From Chitinophagaceae bacterium UBA2375 (lineage in GTDB: Bacteria > Bacteroidota > Bacteroidia > Chitinophagales > Chitinophagaceae), in NCBI GenBank assembly GCA_002343985.1, contig DDTB01000029.1, positions 12,753-76,752 of the forward strand: DNA of 64,000 nucleotides, in the 5' to 3' direction. Of this stretch, positions 9,601 through 19,287 are shown one piece after another (positions within the stretch are counted from its first letter, which is position 1; the number at the start of each line of letters is the position of its first letter). Below the pieces are notes generated by a model that worked only from the letters and a program-made list of their open reading frames with translations, was not told the DNA's origin and made no database searches. A program made the translations under genes and the position numbers.

Positions 9601-12298
9601 CGGGCATATCACAGGATCCACTTTATTTATAGATGAACCCGGATGGCAGAGCAGGTCAGGCCAGGATGACCAATCCGCCGCGACCATGCTTTCATTCAGC
9701 AGCAATAAAGAAAAATATCGCGTTGGCGAAGAAGTGTCTTTATCCATTCCATCATCCAGCGGGGGCCGTTTGCTTGTATCATTGGAGAACGGCAGCAGGG
9801 TTATCCGGCATTTCTGGCAGGAAACCGCGCAGGGCCAGACCATCGTACGTTTCAAAGCAGAGGCCGGTATGGCGCCGAATATCTACGCGACCGTCAGCCT
9901 CCTGCAACCGCATAACCAAACCGTCAACGACGCGCCCATCAGGCTCTATGGTTCGATCCCGGTTTTGGTGGAAGATGAAAACAGCATCCTCAAACCCAGC
10001 GTTTCGATCCCCGCTGTGATCAGGCCCGAACAGCGTGTCACCTTATCCGTTAGTGAACAACAGGGCAAAGCCATGAGCTATTGCGTAGCCGTAGTGGATG
10101 AAGGGCTGCTCGACCTCACCAGGTTTAAGACCCCAGACCCGCACAGCGCTTTTTATGCAAGGGAAGCGCTCGGCGTGAGGAGCTTCGACCTGTTTGATGA
10201 TGTGATTGGCGCATGGGGCGGAAAACTCGAAAGGATATTGAGCATTGGTGGCGACGAATCATCCACTGCAGGCAAACAAAAAAGGGCCAATCGTTTCAAG
10301 CCGGTGGTAAAATACCTGGGGCCATTTGAATTAAAGGCCGGGCAAACCAGGCAACACAGCTTTGACATGCCTGCTTATGTTGGGTCGGTACGGACCATGG
10401 TTGTAGCTGCCGGGAAAGGCGCTTATGGCTCAACAGAAAAAACATCAGCTGTCAGAAAACCATTGATGATCCTGCCCACTATCCCAAGGGCGCTTTCCCC
10501 GGGCGATCAGTTCATGCTACCAGTCACTGTTTTCGCCATGGAACCCAGCGTTCGACAGGTAAGCGTGAACCTGCAACAAAACCCGTTTTTTGATATCAGC
10601 AGCAGCCCGGCGCAAAACATCACATTCGACAAACCCGGCGACCAGGTTGTTTATTTTAATGTGAAAGTAAAAGATGTGCAGGGTGTGGGAAAATTGCGCA
10701 TCACAGCGCAATCAGGATCTGAAAAAGCAGCTGATGAAACGGAAATAGATATCAGGAACCCGAACCCTTTCATCACCCGGTCCATGCAAATGGTTTTATC
10801 TCCCGGACAACAGTGGAATGCTTCTGCGAAAGCAATCGGCATACCATCCGCGAGTACCGCGTCGTTAGAACTTTCATCTTTGCCACCTATGAACCTGCAA
10901 AAGAGGTTGCAATACCTGATTCGTTATCCACATGGTTGCATTGAACAAACAACATCCGGCGCATTCCCGCAACTGGTTTTGAAACAACTCACTGATTTGT
11001 CTGATGCGCAACAGGCTGAAACAGACAGGAACATCAGAGCCGTCATTCCAAGGCTCACTAATTTCCAAAACCGTGACGGTGGTTTCGGGTACTGGCCAGG
11101 CGCTCCGGATAGCGACGAATGGGGAAGCAGCTATGCCGGGCATTTCTTGCTCGAAGCCAGGTTGCAGGGTTACCTGGTAAATGAATCGGCCATACAATCC
11201 TGGAAATCGTTCCAACGAACAAAAGCCAATCAATGGGTGCCCGCAACCAATAATTTTTACGGCGGCGACCTTCAGCAGGCTTACAGGCTTTATACCCTGG
11301 CACTAGCCAAAGCGCCTGAACTGGGTGCTATGAACCGCCTGCGCGAATTCAAGTATATTTCTCCTGAAGCCAAATGGCGCCTTGCTGCAGCTTATGCACT
11401 GGCAGGCTATGCCAATGCGGCGTTAGACCTGGTCAGCGGATTGCCCCTTGAATTCCCGGCGAGGCAGCATCCGGGCATGACATTCGGATCAGACCTGCGC
11501 GACCAGGCCATGGCGCTGGAAACACTAACGATTATGGGTAAACGCGATAAAGCGCAGCAACTCGTTGGTACAGTCGCGGCCCGTTTATCCGAAGACAATT
11601 GGTACAGCACACAAACTACATCCTACGCCCTGCTGGCCATTGCCAAATATTGCGGCAAGAACCCGGGCAAGGATAAGATCATCGCAACTGTACAGGTTGG
11701 AGGAAAACCGGTTCAAATCAACAGCACGAAGTATCTCACGCAAATCCCCGTTACATTTATACAGGGTGAAGTTCCTGTGCAGGTATCCAATAAAGGCAAC
11801 AATACCGTTTACGCGAGGCTGATCACTACGGGGCAGCCATTGACAGGCGACAGTATCAGGCCAACAGGCAACCCTTCCATGCTCAGTATGACGGTAACAT
11901 ACATGGGAACCGATGGCAAACCCATAGATATCAGCAAAATGGCCCAAGGCACGGATTTTATTGCAAAAGTTACGGTTCGTAACACCGGCAAACAGGGCAC
12001 ATACCAGCAAATGGCGCTGACGCAGGTGTTCCCTTCAGGATGGGAAATACTCAACGCGCGGCTGGCGGATGCAGAACCAGGATATAAATCATCACCCATG
12101 ACCTACCAGGATATCCGTGACGACAGGGTTCATACATACTTCAACATCAGAGAAAATGAAACCCTGCAATACAGCATCCAGTTGAACGCGAGTTACGCGG
12201 GAAGGTATTACCTGCCTGCCACCACTTGTGAAGCCATGTACGATAACCGCATCCAAGCCGCATCCGGCGGCCGTTGGGTGGAAGTATTGAACAGGTAA
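6695..12298 (+). CDS. Alpha-2-macroglobulin family lipoprotein (thioester type)
   Basis: Bacterial alpha-2-macroglobulins are periplasmic protease traps, and this one is probably lipid-anchored. The 1867-residue product opens with a signal peptide and a lipobox ending in LLSC (C31). The MG2 domain begins near residue 634 (VFGERGVWRPGD), the A2M domain lies near residue 1200, and the thioester motif GCIEQT has C1415 and Q1418, followed by the helical thioester domain and a C-terminal receptor-like domain. Near residues 461-505 there is an acidic D/E/Y/G-rich insert. It is followed after 10 bases by pbpC, the pairing seen for E. coli yfhM-pbpC, which suggests defence of the cell when peptidoglycan is breached. 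The intact CIEQ makes covalent trapping plausible. The upstream 129 bases hold the lysA terminator. Confidence 0.93.
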   Translation: MQPGSPVTSLRYSAYLCLAFLAFTTISLLSCKDKPSHVEADPAFAPYVEAYTTGQISRTSAIRVQLSSTVNTTHSIGEELKETFFSITPSVKGKTVWTDARTIEFRPEKELEPNLAYQVSFALGKAAKVPEKFREFRFSFQTIKPDFNVELQGLRSNGDKTGMYLIGQLLTADVEDAKKVEQILSASQTGNAKKITWTHGGGGKVHEFQVTGIERSSTDSKLDIVWNGSPIRSKREGKTTETVPAKGSFRVLQVQAMNEGQQYASVQFSDPISAAQDLTGLLGISNEEDLSYSIQGSEIRIFASSTLDGNKSIQVNSGISNIWGDVIQQDYSANIVFESRLPSVNIIGKGNILPSSGKLVVPFDAVNLNAVDVSIIKIFENNVPQFLQENEIGGSNELRRVGKPVVQKTLRLDADQTLDLRRKQRFNLDIDKFIQTEPGAIYRVILGFRPEYSLYVGGASQSQDDDASEDDEEYDEGYGDGNNQYASDDDEGFWNSYDTYYPYGYSWSRRNDPTSRSYFNKDKWAMRNILATNIGLTAKKGNDKDLLVAVTNILSTEPLQDVELKVLDYQLQVVASGKSGSDGFARIPLKHKPYLLVAQNGREKSYLKLNDGLSLSMSRFNVGGEEIRNGIKGFVFGERGVWRPGDSLFINCIIEDKNGTLPAEHPVDFSLINPKGQVYQRAVQTGAANGFYVFKTATDAAAPTGNWTARVKVGGAVFDKKIKIETIMPNRLKINLDFGANPLLGKNGSNQGILQSNWLFGTPASNLKARIDASLSPSKKPFQSFSGFIFHNPASDYSTAQKTIFDGTLDASGKAPVNTAFSIEEEAPGMLQANLLVKVFEPGGSFSIDNMSIPYSPFHSYAGIKLPDGEKPFNYLLTGKTHSLQMVNVDPRGNLLNQQSKLEVQFYRIQWRWWWDDSYDNLSNFTQDNYNKLLRKDTVTLTGGRGRWNFGTREHEWGRYLVLVRDLSSGHITGSTLFIDEPGWQSRSGQDDQSAATMLSFSSNKEKYRVGEEVSLSIPSSSGGRLLVSLENGSRVIRHFWQETAQGQTIVRFKAEAGMAPNIYATVSLLQPHNQTVNDAPIRLYGSIPVLVEDENSILKPSVSIPAVIRPEQRVTLSVSEQQGKAMSYCVAVVDEGLLDLTRFKTPDPHSAFYAREALGVRSFDLFDDVIGAWGGKLERILSIGGDESSTAGKQKRANRFKPVVKYLGPFELKAGQTRQHSFDMPAYVGSVRTMVVAAGKGAYGSTEKTSAVRKPLMILPTIPRALSPGDQFMLPVTVFAMEPSVRQVSVNLQQNPFFDISSSPAQNITFDKPGDQVVYFNVKVKDVQGVGKLRITAQSGSEKAADETEIDIRNPNPFITRSMQMVLSPGQQWNASAKAIGIPSASTASLELSSLPPMNLQKRLQYLIRYPHGCIEQTTSGAFPQLVLKQLTDLSDAQQAETDRNIRAVIPRLTNFQNRDGGFGYWPGAPDSDEWGSSYAGHFLLEARLQGYLVNESAIQSWKSFQRTKANQWVPATNNFYGGDLQQAYRLYTLALAKAPELGAMNRLREFKYISPEAKWRLAAAYALAGYANAALDLVSGLPLEFPARQHPGMTFGSDLRDQAMALETLTIMGKRDKAQQLVGTVAARLSEDNWYSTQTTSYALLAIAKYCGKNPGKDKIIATVQVGGKPVQINSTKYLTQIPVTFIQGEVPVQVSNKGNNTVYARLITTGQPLTGDSIRPTGNPSMLSMTVTYMGTDGKPIDISKMAQGTDFIAKVTVRNTGKQGTYQQMALTQVFPSGWEILNARLADAEPGYKSSPMTYQDIRDDRVHTYFNIRENETLQYSIQLNASYAGRYYLPATTCEAMYDNRIQAASGGRWVEVLNR

Positions 12299-12308
12299 CA
12301 AATACGCT

Positions 12309-14693
12309 ATGTCTGTGCCAACGATAAGGCATACACGAAAACTGCATTTCGCGGGCTACCTGGCCATAGGTATGGGGTTGCTGATGTTTTGGTTTTCGTT
12401 GCCTAAGCCGCTCTTTAGCGATCCATATAGCCTGGTGCTTGAAGACCGTGACGGCTACCTGTTAAATGCATCCATTGCCCCTGATGGGCAATGGCGGTTT
12501 CCGGGTGGCCATGATGTGCCCGAAAAATTCATTGCCTGCATAACGAGTTTTGAAGACAAAAGGTTTTTCGATCATCCCGGTGTTGACGCAAAAGCCCTCT
12601 TACGGGCCATCAGGCACAATATGCGAAGTACCGGGCGGCCACAGGGTGGCAGCACACTGAGCATGCAGGTGATCAGGCTCTCCGGTAAAAACCCGGAGCG
12701 CAACATCTTCAACAAATGCAAGGAAGCGATACTTGCGCTCAGGCTTGAAATAAGTTATAGCAAGAAAGAAATCATTTCGCTGTATGCCGAACATGCGCCT
12801 TTCGGCAGTAATGTGGTAGGCTTGGAAGCCGCATCCTGGCGATATTATGGCCGAAGCCCCGAAAAATTAAGTTGGGGCGAAATGGCCGCATTGGCCGTTT
12901 TACCCAATGCGCCTTCACTGATACATCCTGGTAAAAACCGTGACTGGCTCCTGGCAAAAAGAAACAGGCTGATCGATGACCTGCAGGCACAGGGATACCT
13001 GGATGCGGCAGACGCCGAATTATCCAAGATGGAACCTTTGCCCGACAAACCCCATCCTTTACCTCAACAAGCGCCGCATCTCCTGCAACGGTACCGCAAA
13101 GAATCCAGGGATCAGGGTGCGCAACCCCGTTTACAATCAACCATAAAACTGGGCTTACAGCAACAGGTAAATGATATTTTATTCCGTCACCATTCAAGTT
13201 TAAAGGCGCAAGGCATCAACAATATGTGCGCATTGGTGCTTGATGTGGAGACCGGTGAAGCACTGGCTTACGCCGGAAATATCTATCAACCAAACCTGAA
13301 GGAATTAGAGTCGGAAGTAGACATCATCAACGCCCCCAGGAGCCCGGGCAGCACGCTCAAACCCTTACTGTACGCCGCTTCGCTCAGCGATGGCATCATC
13401 CTGCCGCATGCCTTGATGCCGGATATTCCGATGGACATCAATGGCTACACTCCCAAAAATTTCGATATGAGCTACGATGGCGCCGTACCCGCATCAAGGG
13501 CGCTGGCGCGAAGCTTAAACATCCCAGCCGTTTACCTGCTCAGGATGTATAAATACCAACGCTTCCACGAATGGCTCAAATTATCGGGCATTCAAACATT
13601 AACCAAACCAGCTGGCCATTATGGGCTTAGCCTGGTATTGGGCGGCGCCGAAGTCACGATGTGGGAACTGGCCGGCGTCTACGCTTCCCTTGCCCGTTCA
13701 TTGAACCATGACGCAGCCAGCAAAGGGGAAATCAACGCCAATGACTTTCATCCGCCCACATACCAATATGCGGATACCCGTAACCGTGATCCATCAAAAA
13801 AAACCGCGCCGCAGGTTGATGCGGGTTCAATCTATTTCAGCTTCATGGCTATGCAGGAAGTGATGAGGCCCGGGGAGGAAGCGCTTTGGGAAATGTTCAG
13901 TTCCTCACAATCCATCGCGTGGAAAACAGGCACCAGCTTCGGGTTCAGGGATGCCTGGGCCATCGGCGTCAGCCCGGAATTTGTTGTTGCCGTTTGGGCG
14001 GGCAATGCCAATGGTGAAGGCAAAAGCGACCTGACGGGCATTAAATCGGCCGCGCCTGCCATGTTCGATATTTTCAGGCTCTTACCTGCTGTCAGAACAT
14101 TTCAAAAACCATCTACCCGTTACCGTTATATACCGGTATGCCGGACATCCGGGTTCAGGGCCGGGATTGATTGCGGACAGGCGGATACACTATACATGCC
14201 TGCCATGGGCGAAAGGTCGCCCCAATGCCCATATCATAAAATCATCCACCTCGATGCCAATGGTTCATTCCGGGTGCATGCCGGCTGTTACCCCACGCAA
14301 GAGATGCAAAACCGCCCCTGGTTCACGTTGCCGCCGGCCATGGAATTTTATTACAAAAAACTGAATGCGGATTATCAAAGCATGCCCCCATACAAAGAAG
14401 GCTGTGAACAGGATGACCAGCAAAAGCCTATGGAACTCATTTACCCTCGCCCGGGTTCAAGGATATTTGTACCGGTGGAACTCGATGGGGAAAAAGGCCG
14501 CACCATTTTTACCGCTACCCACCGAAACCCGCAAAGCATTGTGTATTGGTTCCTGGATGACCAGTATATCGGGCAAACCCAGATGAAACACCAACTGGCA
14601 CTTAACCCTGTACCCGGCCTGCACCGGTTGACGCTGACAGACGAACAGGGATTCAGGGTGCAAACAAACTTTACCGTACTGGATAAAGAATAA
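12309..14693 (+). CDS. pbpC: Penicillin-binding protein 1C
   Basis: This is a bifunctional class A penicillin-binding protein that polymerises and cross-links peptidoglycan. The 794-residue product has one N-terminal membrane segment (about residues 13-30). Its GT51 glycosyltransferase carries catalytic E82 in EDKRFFDHPG and the GGSTLSMQ motif. The transpeptidase has S348 in the STLK motif, SLN at residue 402 and KTG at residue 539. The last 100 or so residues form the BiPBP-C domain typical of PBP1C. It starts 10 bases after the alpha-2-macroglobulin gene and is almost certainly co-transcribed with it. All catalytic motifs are intact. Confidence 0.96.
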   Translation: MSVPTIRHTRKLHFAGYLAIGMGLLMFWFSLPKPLFSDPYSLVLEDRDGYLLNASIAPDGQWRFPGGHDVPEKFIACITSFEDKRFFDHPGVDAKALLRAIRHNMRSTGRPQGGSTLSMQVIRLSGKNPERNIFNKCKEAILALRLEISYSKKEIISLYAEHAPFGSNVVGLEAASWRYYGRSPEKLSWGEMAALAVLPNAPSLIHPGKNRDWLLAKRNRLIDDLQAQGYLDAADAELSKMEPLPDKPHPLPQQAPHLLQRYRKESRDQGAQPRLQSTIKLGLQQQVNDILFRHHSSLKAQGINNMCALVLDVETGEALAYAGNIYQPNLKELESEVDIINAPRSPGSTLKPLLYAASLSDGIILPHALMPDIPMDINGYTPKNFDMSYDGAVPASRALARSLNIPAVYLLRMYKYQRFHEWLKLSGIQTLTKPAGHYGLSLVLGGAEVTMWELAGVYASLARSLNHDAASKGEINANDFHPPTYQYADTRNRDPSKKTAPQVDAGSIYFSFMAMQEVMRPGEEALWEMFSSSQSIAWKTGTSFGFRDAWAIGVSPEFVVAVWAGNANGEGKSDLTGIKSAAPAMFDIFRLLPAVRTFQKPSTRYRYIPVCRTSGFRAGIDCGQADTLYMPAMGERSPQCPYHKIIHLDANGSFRVHAGCYPTQEMQNRPWFTLPPAMEFYYKKLNADYQSMPPYKEGCEQDDQQKPMELIYPRPGSRIFVPVELDGEKGRTIFTATHRNPQSIVYWFLDDQYIGQTQMKHQLALNPVPGLHRLTLTDEQGFRVQTNFTVLDKE

Positions 14694-14727
14694 TGTATGC
14701 TGGCACCGGATATTGTATTTTTACAGC

Positions 14728-15225
14728 ATGTCGCCTGCAGAACAATTTATCGACCTGATTCATCATCCGCTTAAATACCGGTTATTCCTGTTAAAAAAAC
14801 TGCCCAGCGCCTATTTTTCAGGGGTCAGGGTCAGATATGCAGACCTGCAAAAAGCGGTGGTAACAGTTCCTTATAAATGGTTTTCGACAAACCCCTTCCG
14901 AAGCACCTATTTTGCCTGTCTCAGCATGGCTGCCGAAATGAGTACGGGCATCCTGGCTATGGCCCATACCTATAAAACAAAACCATCTGTTAGCATGCTC
15001 GTGGTAAACCTGGAAGCGGGCTTTATGAAGAAAGCGACAGGAAAAACAACTTTTACCTGCGAAGACGGTGTTCTCTTTGAACAGGCGGTACGGGAGGCAT
15101 GCGCTTCCGGCAAATCTGTTACCATAAGTGCTCGCACCGTTGGGCGCAATGAAGCAGGGGAAGTTGTGGCGGAATTCAATATTACATGGTCCTTTAAACA
15201 AAAAGCCATACCGCCCGGCATGTAA
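14728..15225 (+). CDS. DUF4442 hotdog-fold protein (thioesterase-like)
   Basis: The 165-residue product resembles DUF4442, a hotdog-fold family related to acyl-CoA thioesterases; no substrate is known to me. Visible blocks include VPYKWFSTNPFRSTYFACLSMAAE, a typical hotdog helix entry, and a C-terminal strand pair ending in EFNITWSFKQK. I placed the start at the ATG at 14728 (MSPAEQFIDL), not at the TTG five codons earlier, because a TATTTTTA -7-like element at 14716-14723 lies immediately before it. It stands alone between pbpC and maeB on the same strand. The fold assignment is moderately sure; the enzymatic role is inferred only from the fold. Confidence 0.75.
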   Translation: MSPAEQFIDLIHHPLKYRLFLLKKLPSAYFSGVRVRYADLQKAVVTVPYKWFSTNPFRSTYFACLSMAAEMSTGILAMAHTYKTKPSVSMLVVNLEAGFMKKATGKTTFTCEDGVLFEQAVREACASGKSVTISARTVGRNEAGEVVAEFNITWSFKQKAIPPGM

Positions 15226-15345
15226 TCCCCTGCCATAACACGCATATTTAGTATTTTGCAACGCTAATAAAAGAGCTAAATCAGGCCGGGCAAAAGATGA
15301 TGGGATTTTGTGCAGACAGTAAGCTTCCGGCCAACCACCAAACAT

Positions 15346-17682
15346 ATGGCAAAAGAACTTCGTAAACAGGAAGCGCTGGAATATCACGCCAAGGGAAGGC
15401 CCGGGAAAATTGAAGTGGTACCCACCAAGGAGGCAAAAACGCAGCGCGACCTTTCACTCGCTTATTCACCGGGAGTAGCAGAACCCTGCAAAGAAATCGC
15501 GGCTAACCCGGATGATATCTACAAGTACACATCTAAAGGCAACCTTGTAGCCGTGATCAGCAATGGTACGGCGGTATTGGGATTGGGCAATATAGGCCCG
15601 CATGCCAGCAAACCCGTCATGGAAGGAAAAGGGGTTCTCTTTAAGATATTCGCGGATATTGATGTGTTTGACATTGAAATTGACGAAACGGACCCCGATA
15701 AATTTGTGGAAATTGTAAAATCGCTCGAGCCCACATTCGGCGGCATCAACCTCGAAGACATCAAAGCGCCGGAATGTTTTTACATCGAACGCAAGCTGAA
15801 AGAAAAGTGCAACATTCCGGTCATGCACGACGACCAGCACGGCACAGCCATCATTTCTTCAGCCGCCCTTCTGAATGCACTAGAGTTACAAAGAAAAAAA
15901 ATTGATAAAGTCCGTTTTGTCGTGAACGGCGCGGGAGCGGCAGCTATGGCCTGCATCAAACTCTATGAGAGGCTGGGCGCTAGGCCTTCCAATTTTATGG
16001 TCTTCGATAAAGACGGCATCCTGTTCCAGGGCAGGCCCGATATCGATGAACTCAAACATAGGTTTTGCGTAGATGCAAAACTTAAAGATTATACGCTTGC
16101 CAAAGCCATGAAAGACGCTGATGTCTTTATAGGGCTCAGCGTAGGCAATGTGGTCACACCCGACATGATCAAGACCATGGCCCGAAACCCGATTGTTTTC
16201 GCGCTGGCCAACCCGGATCCTGAAATCACATACCCGGAAGCAACGGCAGTGCGCAAAGACCTGATCATGGCTACGGGAAGGAGCGATTATCCAAACCAGG
16301 TTAATAACGTTTTGGGGTTCCCTTATATATTCAGGGGCGCCCTTGACGTCAGGGCCAAACATATCAATGAAGAGATGAAACTGGCCGCCGTACACGCTTT
16401 GGCCGAATTGGCCAAATCGCCCGTACCCGATATCGTTAACCTCGCATACAACGAAAAAACCATCACTTTCGGGCCCACTTACATCATCCCGAAACCCATC
16501 GACCCAAGGTTACTCGCAACCGTTGCGCCGGCTGTTGCAAAAGCGGCTATCGAAAGCCAGGTGGCACGTACCAGCATCAAGGATTGGGACGCGTATACCA
16601 TTGAACTGAACCGCAGGCTTGGCCTCGATAACCAGTTGAGCCGCGTCATTGGCAATAAAGCCCGTAAAGATCCGAAACGCATCCTTTTCGCCGACGCGGA
16701 AAATGTGAAGATCCTGAAGACAGCCCAATTGGTGTACGACGAAAAAGTCGGGTACCCCATACTGTTAGGTGATGAAGCGAAAATCAGGAAGATAGCCGAC
16801 ATGAATGGCATTGACCTCGATGATATGCCCATTATTAACCCGAAAGCGGACGATATGGAAGAAGTGCGCCGCCAATTCGGTGACCGTTATTTCGAAAAAA
16901 GGCAACGCCGCGGCGTAAATAAATACGAAGCGTACAAAGTGATGAAAGACCGGATCCACTTTGGCTGTATGATGCTCGAAACCGGTGAAGTGGATTGTAT
17001 GATCAGCGGGCTAAGCCGCAACTATCCCGAAACCATTAAGCCTGCCATCGAAATCATTGGCACGGAACCGGGAGTGAAAAAGATCGCTGGCATGTACCTC
17101 CTGTTCACCAGGCGCGGGCCCTTGTTCCTCGCGGATACCACCGTCAACTTCAATCCAACCTCGGAAGAACTGGCAGACATCACTTTAATGGTAGCCAAAG
17201 AAGTGCGCCATTTCAACATCACACCAAGGGTTGCCATGTTAAGCTATTCCAACTTCGGCAGCAGCGATTCGCCGGAAGCAAAATTGGTAAGGCAGGCCCG
17301 AGAGATCGTGAAGCAAAAAGATAATAGCCTGATCTGCGATGGCGAAATCCAGGGCATATTGGCCTTTAACAAAGAGATCCTGAAAGATAATTACCCATTC
17401 ACGGAATTACTCAATGGTGAAGTGAACACATTGATATTCCCCAACCTCGCCGCAGGCAATATCGCGTATAACCTGCTCCAGGAAGTGGGCGGCGCCGATA
17501 GCATCGGGCCCATCCTGCTTGGACTGAACAAGCCGGTGCATGTATTGCAGTTGGGCAGTTCCGTCCGCTCCATTTTTAACATGTGCGTGATCGCCGTGGT
17601 TGACGCGCAAAGCAAAACAAAATCCAACACACCCGAAGAGGTCAAAAAAAGCCGCTGGTGGAAACGAAATACTAAATCATGA
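15346..17682 (+). CDS. maeB: NADP-dependent malic enzyme with phosphotransacetylase-like domain
   Basis: MaeB decarboxylates malate to pyruvate with NADP+ reduction. The 778-residue product has the malic N-terminal domain (SLAYSPGVAEPC near residue 40, MHDDQHGTA near residue 160), the Rossmann domain (VVNGAGAAAMA), and from about residue 430 a C-terminal phosphate acetyl/butyryltransferase-like domain, which in E. coli MaeB is regulatory rather than catalytic. The start is set at ATG 15346 (MAKELRKQEALEYH), because the upstream GTG-initiated stretch is unlike the family. Its TGA overlaps the next gene's ATG by four bases (17679-17682), so malic enzyme and the lipid-transport permease are translationally coupled. 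Confidence 0.96.
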   Translation: MAKELRKQEALEYHAKGRPGKIEVVPTKEAKTQRDLSLAYSPGVAEPCKEIAANPDDIYKYTSKGNLVAVISNGTAVLGLGNIGPHASKPVMEGKGVLFKIFADIDVFDIEIDETDPDKFVEIVKSLEPTFGGINLEDIKAPECFYIERKLKEKCNIPVMHDDQHGTAIISSAALLNALELQRKKIDKVRFVVNGAGAAAMACIKLYERLGARPSNFMVFDKDGILFQGRPDIDELKHRFCVDAKLKDYTLAKAMKDADVFIGLSVGNVVTPDMIKTMARNPIVFALANPDPEITYPEATAVRKDLIMATGRSDYPNQVNNVLGFPYIFRGALDVRAKHINEEMKLAAVHALAELAKSPVPDIVNLAYNEKTITFGPTYIIPKPIDPRLLATVAPAVAKAAIESQVARTSIKDWDAYTIELNRRLGLDNQLSRVIGNKARKDPKRILFADAENVKILKTAQLVYDEKVGYPILLGDEAKIRKIADMNGIDLDDMPIINPKADDMEEVRRQFGDRYFEKRQRRGVNKYEAYKVMKDRIHFGCMMLETGEVDCMISGLSRNYPETIKPAIEIIGTEPGVKKIAGMYLLFTRRGPLFLADTTVNFNPTSEELADITLMVAKEVRHFNITPRVAMLSYSNFGSSDSPEAKLVRQAREIVKQKDNSLICDGEIQGILAFNKEILKDNYPFTELLNGEVNTLIFPNLAAGNIAYNLLQEVGGADSIGPILLGLNKPVHVLQLGSSVRSIFNMCVIAVVDAQSKTKSNTPEEVKKSRWWKRNTKS

Positions 17683-18416
17683 ATTTTTTCACGCATTTCG
17701 GAAAATACCTGCTGATGCTCAAAGGAATGTTCAGCAAGCCTGAAAACGGCAAGCTGTACTGGAAAGAATTCATGCATCAATGTAATGAAATCGGCATCGG
17801 TTCACTGGGTATCGCATCCATCATTTCCGTGTTCATAGGTGCGGTAAGCGCCATTCAAACGGCCTATCAACTGGTCAGCCCGCTGATCCCCAAAAGCACC
17901 ATCGCGCAGATCGTTCGCGATACGGTGATCCTTGAATTCGCACCCACACTGGTTTGTATTGTGCTTGCCGGTGTTGTGGGCAGTAAGATCGCAAGTGAAC
18001 TCGGAAATATGAGGGTGAGCGAACAGATCGATGCGCTTGAAATCATGGGCATCAATACCAAATCATACCTGGTTATGCCAAAAATAGCCGCGGCCATCAT
18101 CACCATCCCGCTGCTGGTAGTGCTTGCAATGGTATTAGGTATATGGGGCGGCCGCATGGCCGGCTCAATGGCGGGCATCATCCCGAAAGAAACCTATGAC
18201 GCGGGACTACTCGAAAACTTTGTACCCTTCAATGTCAGCTTCGCCCTTGTAAAAGCCTACACATTCGCGTTTATCATCAGTTCGATACCCGCCTATTATG
18301 GTTATTACGTGAAGGGGGGATCCCTTGAAATAGGCAGGAGCAGCACCACTTCGGTGGTGGTGAGCTGCATTACCGTGCTGCTGGCAGATTATATCCTGGC
18401 CGCCCTCTTATTATAA
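17679..18416 (+). CDS. mlaE: MlaE-type ABC transporter permease
   Basis: MlaE-family permeases form the membrane part of MCE lipid transporters that move phospholipids between inner and outer membranes. The 245-residue product has an N-terminal interface helix and about five hydrophobic segments. It carries family blocks FIGAVSAIQTAYQL, DTVILEFAPTLVCIVLAGVVGSKIA-like sequence around residue 85, and the typical LGNMRVSEQIDALEIMGIN loop that contacts the ATPase. It overlaps maeB by ATGA and is followed after 30 bases by the matching ATPase. No MCE-domain (MlaD) gene is in the window. Confidence 0.9.
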   Translation: MNFFTHFGKYLLMLKGMFSKPENGKLYWKEFMHQCNEIGIGSLGIASIISVFIGAVSAIQTAYQLVSPLIPKSTIAQIVRDTVILEFAPTLVCIVLAGVVGSKIASELGNMRVSEQIDALEIMGINTKSYLVMPKIAAAIITIPLLVVLAMVLGIWGGRMAGSMAGIIPKETYDAGLLENFVPFNVSFALVKAYTFAFIISSIPAYYGYYVKGGSLEIGRSSTTSVVVSCITVLLADYILAALLL

Positions 18417-18446
18417 CCAATACATACCGGTAAAGCATACACGAAG

Positions 18447-19244
18447 ATGATTGAAATCAAAAATATCAGGAAGGTCTTTGGCGAAAAAGTGGTACTTGAT
18501 GGCGTGAGCCATATCATGGAAACCGGGAAAGCCAACCTCATCATTGGCACCAGCGGCAGCGGCAAGACGGTACTGCAAAAATGCCTGGTAGGCTTATTTG
18601 AGCCTGATGCCGGCGAGATCCTCTACGATGGCGTGAGCTTTACTACCATGAACCAGGAGGAACGAAAACTACTGAGGCAACAAATTGGCATGCTGTTCCA
18701 GGGTTCCGCCTTGTTCGACAGCATGACGGTGGAAGAAAACGTGCAATTCCCGCTAGACATGTTTACCAAAGACACACATGCCGTCAAACATAAACGCGTA
18801 AACGAAGTGTTGGAAAGGGTGAACCTGGTGGGAAGCAATAAGAAATACCCTTCCGAAATCAGCGGTGGTATGAAAAAAAGGGTGGGCATCGCGAGGGCCA
18901 TCGTACTCAATCCCAAATATCTTTTCTGCGATGAGCCCAACTCCGGGCTTGACCCGCAAACCTCCATGCTGATCGACAAACTGATTTACGAGATCACCCG
19001 GGAGTTCAACATGACCACGGTGATCAACACCCACGATATGAACAGCGTGATGGAAATAGGCGACAATATCATATACCTGAAAGACGGGAAAAAAGAGTGG
19101 ACAGGCAACAGCAAAGACATCATTTTCTCGGATAACCAAAACCTGAACCAGTTCATTTTTGCCTCCGAATTCCTGCAGGACGCCAAACAAATGCGCATGA
19201 TGGAAGCCAACGGCGGAAAATTCCCGGGCCAGGGAAACCAGTGA
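18447..19244 (+). CDS. mlaF: MlaF-type ABC transporter ATPase
   Basis: This is the ATPase partner of the preceding permease. The 265-residue product has Walker A GTSGSGKT (residues 34-41), the Q-loop MLFQGSALFD, signature ISGGMKKRVGIARA, Walker B YLFCDEPNSGLDP and the H-loop NTHDM. The ISGGM(K/R)KR signature and GSALFDSMTVEENV segment are characteristic of the MlaF/Ttg2A branch. About 30 residues at the C-terminus (from FASEFLQDAK) extend beyond the ATPase core. Gene order permease-ATPase matches other MCE systems, but the substrate-binding MCE protein must lie elsewhere. Confidence 0.92.
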   Translation: MIEIKNIRKVFGEKVVLDGVSHIMETGKANLIIGTSGSGKTVLQKCLVGLFEPDAGEILYDGVSFTTMNQEERKLLRQQIGMLFQGSALFDSMTVEENVQFPLDMFTKDTHAVKHKRVNEVLERVNLVGSNKKYPSEISGGMKKRVGIARAIVLNPKYLFCDEPNSGLDPQTSMLIDKLIYEITREFNMTTVINTHDMNSVMEIGDNIIYLKDGKKEWTGNSKDIIFSDNQNLNQFIFASEFLQDAKQMRMMEANGGKFPGQGNQ

Positions 19245-19287
19245 TGAGCCGGGTTTAATCCATCCAAGCCGGTTAACCTGCAAAGAA

